Shown: positions 16,769 through 24,983 of the stretch, piece after piece
Position numbering within the stretch: the first letter of the stretch is position 1
Layout of the letters: each line of letters starts with the position of its first letter
Assembly: GCA_024405895.1 (NCBI GenBank)
Contig: JAKSNW010000021.1
Coordinates: forward strand, 1 to 32,138
Origin: Paludibacteraceae bacterium
GTDB lineage: Bacteria; Bacteroidota; Bacteroidia; Bacteroidales; Paludibacteraceae
Reading direction: 5' to 3'
DNA: 32,138 nucleotides
Notes under the pieces: model-generated
Databases searched by the model: none
Told to the model about the DNA's origin: nothing
The model's input: only the letters and a program-made list of their open reading frames with translations
Translations under genes and position numbers: made by a program

Positions 16769-17719
16769 TTAGTATTGCCAGAGATCTTCGTCGAAGTTCA
16801 GGATTTCCAATTCTACGCGGTTTTGTCTCTCGCGGATGAGGTCTGGATCGTCGATATTTCTATCGATATCATAACCAAGAGCATCGTACTCTTTGATGAT
16901 ATAGCTATTGAACTGACGGCTTACCAAGAAGTTGTCGAAGTCAATCAATGGAGTTGTGTTACGACCAGTGATCAAAGCGAACTCTTGTTGGAGGTATGGA
17001 CGCAAGTCATCGAATGGTACCCAGAACCAAACACCAGTACGAACGTCTGAACGTGTGTTGTAGTTCTCATCATAGATTGGAGCGATAGCCAAAATCTTGT
17101 TGTGTACGGTTGATGTAGCCTTGTTGAAGTACCATACTTCTTTAATATAATACTTGGTAACACCAGGTGTCAAATAGTTAACTTTGTCGTAAATGCCCTC
17201 ATAGAAGGTCAAGTCGTTAGCCTCAAGGAACTCTTCTACATTGAACAAGTTTTCTTTTGTGAATGTAGGAACATAAGTTTGTTCCATGTTGGTTTGTGAC
17301 TTATAAGCTTTGATTGAACCATCCAGAACGTGTGAGAAGATGATTGAGAAAAGGTTCTTCTGTGATTCTGGTGTCAAGTCTTCTGAAGGATAGTAAAGAG
17401 GACGGTTCTGCATTTCGCGCAAGTCAATTACACGAAGAACAGCCTTGCTCCAAGCGATATCATCGATACGAGGATTAACCTTGATGATACGAGCTTGTAC
17501 CTCTTCTGGTTTTGGCATAATACGATTCAAACCACCGAGATTGTCGAAGAAAAGTTGAGTGCTGTCAGCAGAGAGTTTCTCTCTTACCTTTACTTCTTTT
17601 ACAACCTCTTCTTCTTCGTCATCCTCGATTGAGTATGAAGAGAAGATTTCTTGAGCTTTCATGCTCATGCTGCAAAAGGTCATTGCAGCTGCAACCAAAT
17701 AAAATTTTACTGCTCTCAT
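16769..17719 (-). CDS. porN: Type IX secretion system ring protein PorN (GldN)
   Basis: PorN is a periplasmic protein that, with the lipoprotein PorK, forms the large ring under the outer membrane that serves T9SS export. The 316-residue product has a signal peptide (about 1-22, ending KAQ), an acidic low-complexity stretch (DDEEEEVVKEVKV, about 32-46) and the GldN body. Family features I recognise are PSEDLTPESQKNLFSII, the ITEVWYF-like KEVWYFNKATS and DVRTGVWFWVPFDDLRPYL. It starts 15 bases after the porM stop codon and is last in the operon, followed by a terminator. Length and order match Porphyromonas porPKLMN. Confidence 0.95.
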   Translation of the reverse strand: MRAVKFYLVAAAMTFCSMSMKAQEIFSSYSIEDDEEEEVVKEVKVREKLSADSTQLFFDNLGGLNRIMPKPEEVQARIIKVNPRIDDIAWSKAVLRVIDLREMQNRPLYYPSEDLTPESQKNLFSIIFSHVLDGSIKAYKSQTNMEQTYVPTFTKENLFNVEEFLEANDLTFYEGIYDKVNYLTPGVTKYYIKEVWYFNKATSTVHNKILAIAPIYDENYNTRSDVRTGVWFWVPFDDLRPYLQQEFALITGRNTTPLIDFDNFLVSRQFNSYIIKEYDALGYDIDRNIDDPDLIRERQNRVELEILNFDEDLWQY

Positions 17720-17734
17720 AAGGATTTGAATTTT

Positions 17735-19324
17735 TTATGGTAATGCAATTGTTGGGAAAGACAATGTTGTTGTCTTAGCACCTGTAACTTTAATCTTGTC
17801 AATTACGACAACGGTACCAGATTTAACTTTCATCAAGTTGTTACGTTGAGCACTTGTGAAGTTAGGACCATCTGATTGAGTTGTTGAGAAACCACCACGA
17901 CCGTCAGCCATCAACAAGTTGAAGCTTGCGATACGGAAGGTTGCTTGCAACAAACCGTCAGCGTACTCTGCGATCAACTCAGCATTTTGCAAGTTTGCAC
18001 GTGACAACTTGTGGCTGCTGTTGATATTTGGGTTATAGAGTACATAGTTGCCGTTGGCATCTTTGAAGCGGAGGAATGCTGTTGGGTCAGGCAATGTTTT
18101 AACACGGAACTTCTGTGAACCGAAGCTTGATGTTTTACCATCAATGGTTGCAGAAACGCTGATAACAACATCTTGGTAAGTTTTAGGTTTGCAGATGTAG
18201 TTACCACTACCTGTTTTCTCCAATGTTGCATTAGGACAGCTTACGCTCAATTTCTCACTTGGAATACCAGGAACAGAGATTGAGATTTTGTTGCTGTAGC
18301 CCATGTAAACAACGTTCATCTCGGTATTAGCGATTGTAACAGCTGGAGCCATTACAGTGTAATCGTCAGAGAAGTTGTAACCAACATCTTCACCAGTTAC
18401 AGGGTCTTTTACATAAAGTGTACCTTGAATCTTGTGGTCACCGATGCCAGATGCACCGAATGAGAAGTTGCCTTTAGGATCTTTCAATTCAGAACCACCA
18501 ACAACGATTCTTGGAGTTGCTGTTGTATCGACAGCAGCAAGGATGATACGACCGCGATATTGGCCACCTGATACTACGTTCTTAGATTCTGGGATAACTA
18601 CTGCTTCGATTGAGTTAACCTTGAAGTCTTTTGCCTCAGTCTGTGACATGAAATATTGAATCAAGTCAGCTTCAGCAGAACGGATATCAGATTGATATTT
18701 TGTCAACATTGCGATAGACGCAGCCAAAGGCATTTCTGAGAACATTGACATTTCCCAAGCGATGTTTTCGCCTTCACGGTTTTTAGTCTTCTCAGTTGAG
18801 AACAATTTCTCGTAAGCTTTAGCTTTGGTTTGGTCTTCTACTGCAAGGCTCTCAGCGAATGCTGATGTTACATAAGTTCCGTACTCATCAATACGTTTTT
18901 TCAACTCTTTATAGTTGCCGCTTGTGATAGCGTACTCGTGAGCTGCGTGAGTATTGTCTTGTGCACCAACATTTACGCCTTCTGGGTCAGCTTTTGAACC
19001 GTCAGCAATTTTCAAGATTTCATATTTGAACTTCTTGATAAACTCGAACAATTCGTCTGACTTTACACTTGCTTCTTTTGCACGCTCGAACCACTCGCCT
19101 ACCTTTGCAGGGTTTTCTTCGTTACGAGCAGCGATGCGTTTCATCAGGATTTCGTTACGATCTTCGGTGGAATTGATTGTCTCGTGCAACGAGTCATCCA
19201 CCTTCTGGTAACCCTTCAAGATATCAGCAGACACATTCAATGCCAACATAGCAGTCAGCACCAAATACATCATGCCGATCATCTTTTGTCTCGGGGTTTC
19301 CGGACAGTTCTTAGCACCACTCAT
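17735..19324 (-). CDS. porM: Type IX secretion system motor protein PorM (GldM)
   Basis: PorM and PorL form the inner-membrane motor that uses the proton-motive force to drive T9SS transport. The 529 residues begin with the family hallmark NCPETPRQKMIGMMYLVLTA, a single membrane segment (about 13-36) that packs inside the PorL pentamer. The rest is the long periplasmic shaft of helical then beta domains (MWS: about 37-240 helical, 241-529 beta), including SGGQYRGRIILAAVDTT. It lies 42 bases after porL and 15 before porN. The protein is complete, and no frameshift or odd residue was noticed. Confidence 0.96.
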   Translation of the reverse strand: MSGAKNCPETPRQKMIGMMYLVLTAMLALNVSADILKGYQKVDDSLHETINSTEDRNEILMKRIAARNEENPAKVGEWFERAKEASVKSDELFEFIKKFKYEILKIADGSKADPEGVNVGAQDNTHAAHEYAITSGNYKELKKRIDEYGTYVTSAFAESLAVEDQTKAKAYEKLFSTEKTKNREGENIAWEMSMFSEMPLAASIAMLTKYQSDIRSAEADLIQYFMSQTEAKDFKVNSIEAVVIPESKNVVSGGQYRGRIILAAVDTTATPRIVVGGSELKDPKGNFSFGASGIGDHKIQGTLYVKDPVTGEDVGYNFSDDYTVMAPAVTIANTEMNVVYMGYSNKISISVPGIPSEKLSVSCPNATLEKTGSGNYICKPKTYQDVVISVSATIDGKTSSFGSQKFRVKTLPDPTAFLRFKDANGNYVLYNPNINSSHKLSRANLQNAELIAEYADGLLQATFRIASFNLLMADGRGGFSTTQSDGPNFTSAQRNNLMKVKSGTVVVIDKIKVTGAKTTTLSFPTIALP

Positions 19325-19366
19325 AGTTTACTTTATTATTAGGTTAAACGTAAGAATGTGTTAAGA

Positions 19367-20233
19367 TTAATGGCGCATAGCGTTCAACATGTTGCCGTAT
19401 ACGCTGTTGAGATCGGTAACTTTTTGTACCAATTGTTCTGTAGCCTGTTTGTAAGTATTGAAGTCTGCAGCGATGCCATTAACTGAGCTTTGCATTTTCT
19501 GCATGCTGTCAGTAACAGCTTCAACTTGTGCGATTTGAGCTTTGAATGCGTCAGCTTGAGCTTGAGCACCTTTGAGCTGCATTTCGTAAACAGAGTTGAT
19601 TGCTTTGAGGTTTCTGTCAAGGTTAACAGTCTCGTTAGCGCTTGCAGAGATTGTTCTGTAAGCTTCAGCCAAGGTTGAAGATACATTTTTAAGAGTAGCT
19701 TGTTGCTCTGCGATACCAGCCAAAGAGTTAGAAGCGTTTTGGATATTTCTTGTATAGTCACCTGTAGCAGCAACGGCGTCAGAGATAGTTCTCAAACCTG
19801 AAGCAGTTTCGCTGAGAGCTTTGATGCTTTCTGAAAGTTTTTTAGCATCAGACTCTTCGAGTTTGCCTTCAACGTTTGTATCAACAGAACCCATAGCATT
19901 TGACATGCCACCGAGGACACCGCCTTTTGATACGTCGATACCAACAGATTCCTCATCGCTGAGAAGAGCTGGGAAGATTTTGTTCCATTTGTAATCTGCG
20001 TGTGGTTTTTCAAATACACCGATGGTGAACAAGAAGGCCTCAGTACACATACCCAAGGTCAAGATTACACTTGCACCTGGCCAGTGTTGGAGTTTAAACA
20101 ATGCGCCGATAATTACGACTGCGGCACCCAAGGAATAAACGATGCCTACTGTGCGCTGGCCTGCTGGGCTGTTATACCACTTATTGAAGCCAGATTGCTG
20201 CTTTTTTGCCGGTGTGGCTGTTTTAGCTGACAT
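19367..20233 (-). CDS. porL: Type IX secretion system motor protein PorL (GldL)
   Basis: PorL is the proton-channel subunit of the T9SS motor. The 288-residue protein has two membrane helices (about 28-47 and 54-73). Glu65 in GMCTEAFLFTIG is the membrane-buried acid expected to carry protons, and Lys47 in ALFKLQHWPG sits at the end of the first helix, as in other GldL proteins. The C-terminal two thirds (about 100-288) is a long cytoplasmic coiled-coil region rich in Ala, Gln, Ser and Lys. It lies 43 bases after porK and 42 before porM. The assignment is supported by sequence and gene order. Confidence 0.95.
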   Translation of the reverse strand: MSAKTATPAKKQQSGFNKWYNSPAGQRTVGIVYSLGAAVVIIGALFKLQHWPGASVILTLGMCTEAFLFTIGVFEKPHADYKWNKIFPALLSDEESVGIDVSKGGVLGGMSNAMGSVDTNVEGKLEESDAKKLSESIKALSETASGLRTISDAVAATGDYTRNIQNASNSLAGIAEQQATLKNVSSTLAEAYRTISASANETVNLDRNLKAINSVYEMQLKGAQAQADAFKAQIAQVEAVTDSMQKMQSSVNGIAADFNTYKQATEQLVQKVTDLNSVYGNMLNAMRH

Positions 20234-20276
20234 AATATGTTTTATTTTTTATTTTTTACTATTGTATATTCTCAGA

Positions 20277-21677
20277 TTATTTACCAATGTAAGAGCGAAC
20301 GCAACGGAAACCGATGTAAGAGCGTTGACGGTTCTGATACTCATAGTCACGGTAACCGCATTGGAGGAATGCACCAACGTCTTTCCATGAACCACCTTTG
20401 ATGACTTTACGTCTCATTGTTGAAGGATCGTTGCGTGTTGAACGATACTCATAACTTGGGTTCATATCGTGAGTGAACACATTGAGTTCTTGGTCAAATG
20501 AAGTAGAAGTCCATTCAGATACGTTACCTGCCATATCGAACAAGCCGTAATCGTTAGGATCGAACAAGCCAACACGGCAAGCAATCATATAACCATCTTC
20601 AGTGTAGTTACCACGCATTGGTTTGAAGTTAGCCATGAAGCAGCCTTTGTGGTCGCGGATATAAGGACCGCCCCAAGGATACATAGCAGAGTGACGACCG
20701 CCACGAGCTGCATATTCCCATTCTGCCTCAGTTGGCAAACGATATTCCATTGCATATTGGAGACCAGCGTCCTTGTGGATTTGTGTGCGCCAGTGGCAGA
20801 ATGCAACTGCTTGGTTCCAAGAAACACCAACTACTGGGTGTTCACCGAAGCCTGGGTGAGAGAAGTAGTTCATCATAGCTGGTTCGTTGTAGCTGTATGT
20901 GAATTCGCGCATCCAGCACAATGTATCAGGATAGATGTTGATGATTCTACGTCCGATGAGGTCGCTGCGATGGCGGAGAGGTTTTACCAAAACGGTGTCG
21001 CAGATGCGGCCACCCTCACCAATCCAAGCGCTATCAACGCGTACACGTGCATTGTCATTGTAACCTGCAGTGTAAGGGTTGTAAGCATTCTCAAGGAGAG
21101 CTGCCTGATCGTAGTTTACATATGTATATTGATAGATGAGAACGTGAGCATTGAGCTGTTTGCCTTCAATACGATCTTTGCCGGTGTAGAACATTTTGTT
21201 CACAGCCTCATACTTCTCCATTTCGTACTCGTCTTCCTCGTTGTATTTAACATTCCAAGGAATTTTTGTTTTCCAGTTGAGCACGGTGTCCGGTTCATCA
21301 GAACCTGGTTGGAACACTTCTTTGAAGTATTTGCCAGCTTCATCTTCGTCACTCATACGAGCGAGATTCATACGGCAAATAGAGTCACGTACCCAGAATA
21401 CGAATTGTCTGTACTCACCATTGGTGATTTCGGTCTGATCCATCCAGAATGCGTCGATAGACACAGTTTTCTGGGTTGGTTGAATAGCCCAAGTAATGGA
21501 CTGGTCGTTGGAACCCATGTTGTAAGAACCTCTTGGAACGAACACCATACCGTAAGGTGCTGTCTCAGGTTTTGACTTCTCATAGATACCAACGAGGACA
21601 CCGTTTTGCTTGGAGCAACCCGTTATCACCAAAACCGCCGCCATGATAGCAGCTAACAATGAAATTTGTTTTTTCAT
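20277..21677 (-). CDS. porK: Type IX secretion system lipoprotein PorK (GldK)
   Basis: PorK is the outer-membrane lipoprotein partner of PorN in the T9SS ring. The N-terminus ends in a lipobox, VITGC21. The body is a formylglycine-generating-enzyme-like (SUMF1) fold: GMVFVPRGSYNMGSND near the start, AFWMDQTEITNGEYRQFV, YRLPTEAEWEYAARGG, and the ending KGGSWKDVGAFLQCGYRDY with IGFRCVRS. The catalytic cysteines of true sulfatase-modifying enzymes are not expected in this structural relative. The 466 residues are typical. A 57-base gap from porP contains a weak A/T-only hairpin (21682-21703) that might tune expression of the two parts of the operon. Confidence 0.95.
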   Translation of the reverse strand: MKKQISLLAAIMAAVLVITGCSKQNGVLVGIYEKSKPETAPYGMVFVPRGSYNMGSNDQSITWAIQPTQKTVSIDAFWMDQTEITNGEYRQFVFWVRDSICRMNLARMSDEDEAGKYFKEVFQPGSDEPDTVLNWKTKIPWNVKYNEEDEYEMEKYEAVNKMFYTGKDRIEGKQLNAHVLIYQYTYVNYDQAALLENAYNPYTAGYNDNARVRVDSAWIGEGGRICDTVLVKPLRHRSDLIGRRIINIYPDTLCWMREFTYSYNEPAMMNYFSHPGFGEHPVVGVSWNQAVAFCHWRTQIHKDAGLQYAMEYRLPTEAEWEYAARGGRHSAMYPWGGPYIRDHKGCFMANFKPMRGNYTEDGYMIACRVGLFDPNDYGLFDMAGNVSEWTSTSFDQELNVFTHDMNPSYEYRSTRNDPSTMRRKVIKGGSWKDVGAFLQCGYRDYEYQNRQRSYIGFRCVRSYIGK

Positions 21678-21734
21678 ATTGGTAAAAAATCTAATGTTTT
21701 TACACGTTTTGTTATTTATTATTTTCTAAGTTAA

Positions 21735-22694
21735 TTACAAGTATCTCACGCTTTTGTACGATTGATCGCCTCGTCCGCCCATGAAATTGAATTCATAGCC
21801 GACATAGATTTCGTGCGATCCCGACGTAAACCTCATCATTCGGGCTCCCAATGGCAGTTCGTACGTGTATCCCAAGGTAAGCCCCTTGAAGAAGTTTGTT
21901 CCGAACACCAATCCTACGCCAGTGCGTCTGCCCGTCAATCCTCCCCAATATTTTTCTCGATATGAGAGGAGTGCCGTAGCGTGGAAGTCCCAGGTTTTCA
22001 AATCGGTCGTAACGAGAGCACTTGTTTCTATATGATAGTCAGGCGAGCGCAACTTGAAGTTGTAGCCTCCAGACACCATATATAATGGTGAGATATTGAA
22101 TATCGTGTTTTCTCCGAGATGAATCTTCACTTTAGGAAGATGCGTTGCGGAAAGTCCGACATACCACATTTCACCAGAATACCAAAGTCCCAATCCCCCG
22201 TCAAATCCTACGCCAGATTTTTTTCCTGTCGGAATGGCCGGGTCGTTAGCTGTGTGGTATTCACTCTCAACCAATTTCACACTGTCACCATAACAAATCA
22301 CGTTGATGGCTCCAACATTTGCGCCGACGCTGAACACGCCTTTGCCCAATTGAAACTTGTAGGCATATTCAGCAGTAATATACTGATTGGCGAAGATGCC
22401 TAACACATCGCTTTTGAATTGCAGTCCCACTCCATGCGCAGCAGTGCGTTTTTTTGTTTTGAATGGGGCATTCAATGATAGCAGTGTTGTTATCGGGGCA
22501 TGTTTTATGCCCACCCATTGGTTTCGTTGCAATAAAGAGACCTGCATCATCTGTCGTTCTCCAACGGCAGCAGGGTTTTCTACGGTGTGATCGTACCAAT
22601 ATTGGTCGAATTGTGCATCAAATTGTGCAGTGATGTTCACAAACACGAGGAGAAATGCTGCAAGCAAAACTCCTTTTTTTCTTGATTGCGTCAT
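21735..22694 (-). CDS. porP: PorP/SprF-family T9SS outer-membrane protein
   Basis: PorP/SprF proteins are outer-membrane beta-barrels that work with the T9SS core and with secreted partners. The mature N-terminus AQFDAQFDQYWYDHTVENPAA carries the family's FDQY...NPAA pattern. Later repeats of GVGLQF, GGYNF and GLGLWYSG are barrel strands. The start is uncertain: ATG at 22736 gives a long N-terminus, TTG at 22706 has an AGGAGGT nine bases upstream, and ATG at 22694 gives a normal 24-residue signal peptide (MTQSRKKGVLLAAFLL). I used the last. It lies directly before porK, as in Porphyromonas, and right after a DUF2795 gene. Confidence 0.9.
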   Translation of the reverse strand: MTQSRKKGVLLAAFLLVFVNITAQFDAQFDQYWYDHTVENPAAVGERQMMQVSLLQRNQWVGIKHAPITTLLSLNAPFKTKKRTAAHGVGLQFKSDVLGIFANQYITAEYAYKFQLGKGVFSVGANVGAINVICYGDSVKLVESEYHTANDPAIPTGKKSGVGFDGGLGLWYSGEMWYVGLSATHLPKVKIHLGENTIFNISPLYMVSGGYNFKLRSPDYHIETSALVTTDLKTWDFHATALLSYREKYWGGLTGRRTGVGLVFGTNFFKGLTLGYTYELPLGARMMRFTSGSHEIYVGYEFNFMGGRGDQSYKSVRYL

Positions 22695-22748
22695 CGAATT
22701 CTTCAACGAATTCCGACCTCCTGTAAATAGTCTCATCAGACTGTTTGA

Positions 22749-22970
22749 CTAGTATTCTTCGTCATCAAAGAAGAAGTCTTCCTTGGTGGGATAATCAGGC
22801 CAAATGTCTTCAATCGACTCATATACATCGCCCTCATCCTCAATGTCTTGAAGGTTTTCTACAACCTCAGCAGGAGCACCAGAGCGCATTGCATAATCTA
22901 TAAGTTCATCCTTGGTAGCTGGCCAAGGTGCGTCTTCCAATTTAGTAGCTAATTCCAAAGTCCAATACAT
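22749..22970 (-). CDS. DUF2795 domain protein
   Basis: This small acidic protein (73 residues) matches the Bacteroidetes DUF2795 type: YWTLELATKLEDAPWPATK, then a compact helical domain (DELIDYAMRSGAPAEVVENLQ) and an acidic, aromatic tail. The function of the family is unknown. It has no signal peptide or membrane segment. It is the first gene of the unit that continues 12 bases later with porP (using the ATG at 22736), so its expression is likely tied to T9SS genes. A -7 box lies about 66 bases upstream. Confidence 0.88.
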   Translation of the reverse strand: MYWTLELATKLEDAPWPATKDELIDYAMRSGAPAEVVENLQDIEDEGDVYESIEDIWPDYPTKEDFFFDDEEY

Positions 22971-23035
22971 ATCCAGAACTATCTGTTTAGCGCTTTAGTT
23001 CGGCACACTATACATGTAGCCGAATTTTTCAGCCG

Positions 23036-23043
23036 CAAAGATA
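23036..23043 (-). promoter_or_regulatory. Candidate promoter of the DUF2795-por operon
   Basis: TATCTTTG on the minus strand is an exact -7 box. A GTTG (23064-23061) lies 17 bases upstream, slightly closer than usual. Transcription from here would give a leader of about 60 bases and could read through all six genes to the terminator at 16715-16749. Confidence 0.55.
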
Positions 23044-23068
23044 TTACTTTTTCTCCAATTCAACCCTA

Positions 23069-23614
23069 TTACCGACGGAAAAAATCTGCTTTTTTTTCGG
23101 AAGGCGATAAAAAACGTGCCAACACAAAAAGAAAGTCGGAAAGTCGGTTTATATATTTGAGCAATTCTTCTTCTACTATATGCTCCTGACTTACTGATAT
23201 AATCAGTCGTTCAGAACGGCGGCAAACGGCACGGCAAACATGGCATACAGCAGACAACTCGTCTTCGCCATAAACGATAAATCTTGTCATTTTCGGCAAG
23301 GCTTCGTCCATGTGGTCAATATAGCGTTCCAAATCGGCAATCCATTCGGTTTTTACCTGAGCATATTCCGGGAATTGTTCATTTTCACCTATTTGACATG
23401 CCAACTGAGCACCTACAGCAAACAAACGGTTCTGAATATCCAGAATCACCGACTTGATTTCCTCATCTTGCAGTTTGCTGCGCAAAAGGCCCAAAAAAGA
23501 ATTTAACTCGTCGACAGCGCCATAAGATTCGAGTCTAACATCATTTTTTGGTACACGTGTACCACCAATGAGAGATGTTGTGCCCTTATCGCCTGTTTTT
23601 GTATATACTTTCAT
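23069..23614 (-). CDS. Cob(I)yrinic acid a,c-diamide adenosyltransferase, PduO type
   Basis: The enzyme adds the adenosyl group from ATP to cob(I)alamin, making coenzyme B12. The 181-residue protein starts with the family ATP-binding motif TKTGDKGTTSLIGG (5-18). It continues with SYGAVDELNSFLG and the C-terminal RAVCRRSERLII and YINRLSDFLFVLAR motifs, all typical of the PduO/MMAB family. It starts 18 bases after the methyltransferase stop codon, so the two form a transcription unit. No cobalamin riboswitch is visible upstream, in line with a salvage or housekeeping role. Confidence 0.95.
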   Translation of the reverse strand: MKVYTKTGDKGTTSLIGGTRVPKNDVRLESYGAVDELNSFLGLLRSKLQDEEIKSVILDIQNRLFAVGAQLACQIGENEQFPEYAQVKTEWIADLERYIDHMDEALPKMTRFIVYGEDELSAVCHVCRAVCRRSERLIISVSQEHIVEEELLKYINRLSDFLFVLARFLSPSEKKADFFRR

Positions 23615-23632
23615 CCTATTGTACTAATTATC

Positions 23633-24418
23633 TTAATTATACGCCACAATTAGATTTTGTTTCGGTATTTCATTATCGAACCAGCAGATGCCCATACGAT
23701 ACAAATCCATAGAAACGCAGATCTCCTTGCGGGCTATTATTTCATTCCAAGCCTCCTCCATCCCAGGAGACCAATGAATGTCATCAAACACAAAAATTGT
23801 GTGTTTGTGAGTTTTTTGCAGACACCATTCATAATATCTCAGCGTTGCCTCTTTGGTATGATTGGCATCGAAGAAGACGAAATCGAGTTGTTCCACTTGC
23901 TCGAGCTGTTTCGGCAGCGTTTCATCCAGATTTCCTTCTATTATATTAATATTGTGTCTATGCAATTTTTGAAAGTTCTTTTTTGCCTCTTCAACCAGAG
24001 CAGATTCCTGTTCGAAAGTGAATACACTACCCTGCTTTGCTACGGAAGAGAGATAGAGAGTTGTCACTCCCAACGAGGTGCCAAGTTCAAAAATTGTTTT
24101 GGAACAGTTGCTCAATGCCAAGCGAAAAAGCAACTGTGCATAGGTAGCTGGTTCGCCAGAACCTATTGCCACATCCTTCACACAGGTATTTTTTGCCTTA
24201 GCTGTTCCGCAGCCTTTGAGTTGAAGCGGCGTACTGTCAGCCAGCAATTGGCGGCGCAATCGTTCAATCTCGTCATAGCAATAATAGGCATCGCGAACAT
24301 ACACCACCTCGTTCAACGTGCTGAACACAAAGGGCGAATGAATGCCGAAACCCTTACGATGACGTGCTTTCAAAGCATAGTGCAACGCACTTTTTATTCT
24401 AAACCAATTATTCTGCAT
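23633..24418 (-). CDS. Class I SAM-dependent methyltransferase
   Basis: The 261-residue protein has a Rossmann methyltransferase fold of the O-methyltransferase type. Motif I, IFELGTSLGVTTLYL, is at 109-123, a family acidic residue follows in VFTFEQES, and LDFVFFDANH is the metal-proximal strand 4 region. FVFDDIHWSPGMEEAW follows. The N-terminal part (1-100) is specific to a Bacteroidetes group and contains RKGFGIHSPFVF. The substrate cannot be deduced. There is no signal peptide. The gene heads a two-gene unit with the adenosyltransferase, and its promoter lies very close to the start codon. Confidence 0.9.
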   Translation of the reverse strand: MQNNWFRIKSALHYALKARHRKGFGIHSPFVFSTLNEVVYVRDAYYCYDEIERLRRQLLADSTPLQLKGCGTAKAKNTCVKDVAIGSGEPATYAQLLFRLALSNCSKTIFELGTSLGVTTLYLSSVAKQGSVFTFEQESALVEEAKKNFQKLHRHNINIIEGNLDETLPKQLEQVEQLDFVFFDANHTKEATLRYYEWCLQKTHKHTIFVFDDIHWSPGMEEAWNEIIARKEICVSMDLYRMGICWFDNEIPKQNLIVAYN

Positions 24419-24428
24419 GAAAGGGGCA

Positions 24429-24459
24429 CAAAAGTAATCTATTTATTAGACAACTGCAA
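24429..24459 (-). promoter_or_regulatory. Promoter of the methyltransferase-pduO unit
   Basis: On the minus strand TTG (24459-24457) is followed after 20 bases by TACTTTTG (24436-24429), an exact -7 box. The start codon at 24418 would be only a few bases from the transcription start. Confidence 0.65.
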
Positions 24460-24921
24460 CTATTCACGCAATAAAATTAAACGAAATAACAGATTTATAT
24501 TTTCACGGCAATTATAATTACAAAACTTAATCATACAACTCCCTGAGTCGGCACCTACTGCATGATTTTGCTTTCAGTTTATCACCTTCCACATTTTCAA
24601 AGTACAACAAAAACATCCCATTTTCAAGTTCTGCATTTTGGAATCGGCTCAACAAACATCAGAAATAGTTTCCGCAAAATGGAAAATCACGTTTTTATCC
24701 ACAGAGCTACAATAAACAGAATGTCTCCAAACAATAGGCACTCAAAAATCTTTACAACAAATTAGCAAGTAGAAAACGGCAATTAGGAAAATCCAATGTC
24801 ATTCTGCAAAAACAAAATCCGAAACATGGTTTCGCCTCGCATTTTGACAAGCAAGAATCGGGAAAGAAAAAAGGCAAAAACAGGGTTGCCTATACATTAT
24901 TATATATTAGAAAAAATGTTG
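24460..24921. other. Intergenic stretch without a supported gene
   Basis: This A+T-rich divergent region lies between the methyltransferase and the ABC exporter. A 67-codon plus-strand frame from 24562 has no recognisable product and no promoter, so it is not called. A single TTATCCACA (24695-24703) matches a DnaA box, but no cluster exists. ATTTTCAA-like words recur near 24590-24650 without a regular period. Confidence 0.5.
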
Positions 24922-24929
24922 TATCTTTG
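24922..24929 (+). promoter_or_regulatory. Candidate promoter of the eight-gene operon
   Basis: TATCTTTG is an exact -7 box 54 bases before the ABC exporter start. A -33 box at normal distance is absent. The leader contains a short TCGGG/CCCGA hairpin (about 24940-24957). Confidence 0.55.
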
Positions 24930-24983
24930 CATTCTACCTTCGGGAACTATGCCCGAGCGAGCAAACAACACAAAAACAGCTGA

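Noticed and set aside
20649-21575. Long plus-strand open frame (308 codons) opposite porK
   Set aside because: It lies entirely antisense to a well-supported gene, has no recognisable domain and no promoter. Codon bias of porK explains the open antisense frame.
23657-24517. Plus-strand open frame of 286 codons opposite the methyltransferase gene
   Set aside because: Antisense shadow; the product is rich in Cys, Phe and Ile and has no family features, while the minus-strand methyltransferase motifs are clear.
24695-24703. Perfect DnaA box (TTATCCACA), possible replication origin
   Set aside because: It is a single box with no cluster, no A+T-rich unwinding repeats in register and no dnaA or typical origin genes nearby.
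24562-24765. 67-codon plus-strand ORF in the intergenic region
   Set aside because: No promoter consensus upstream, no recognisable product, and composition like the surrounding non-coding DNA.
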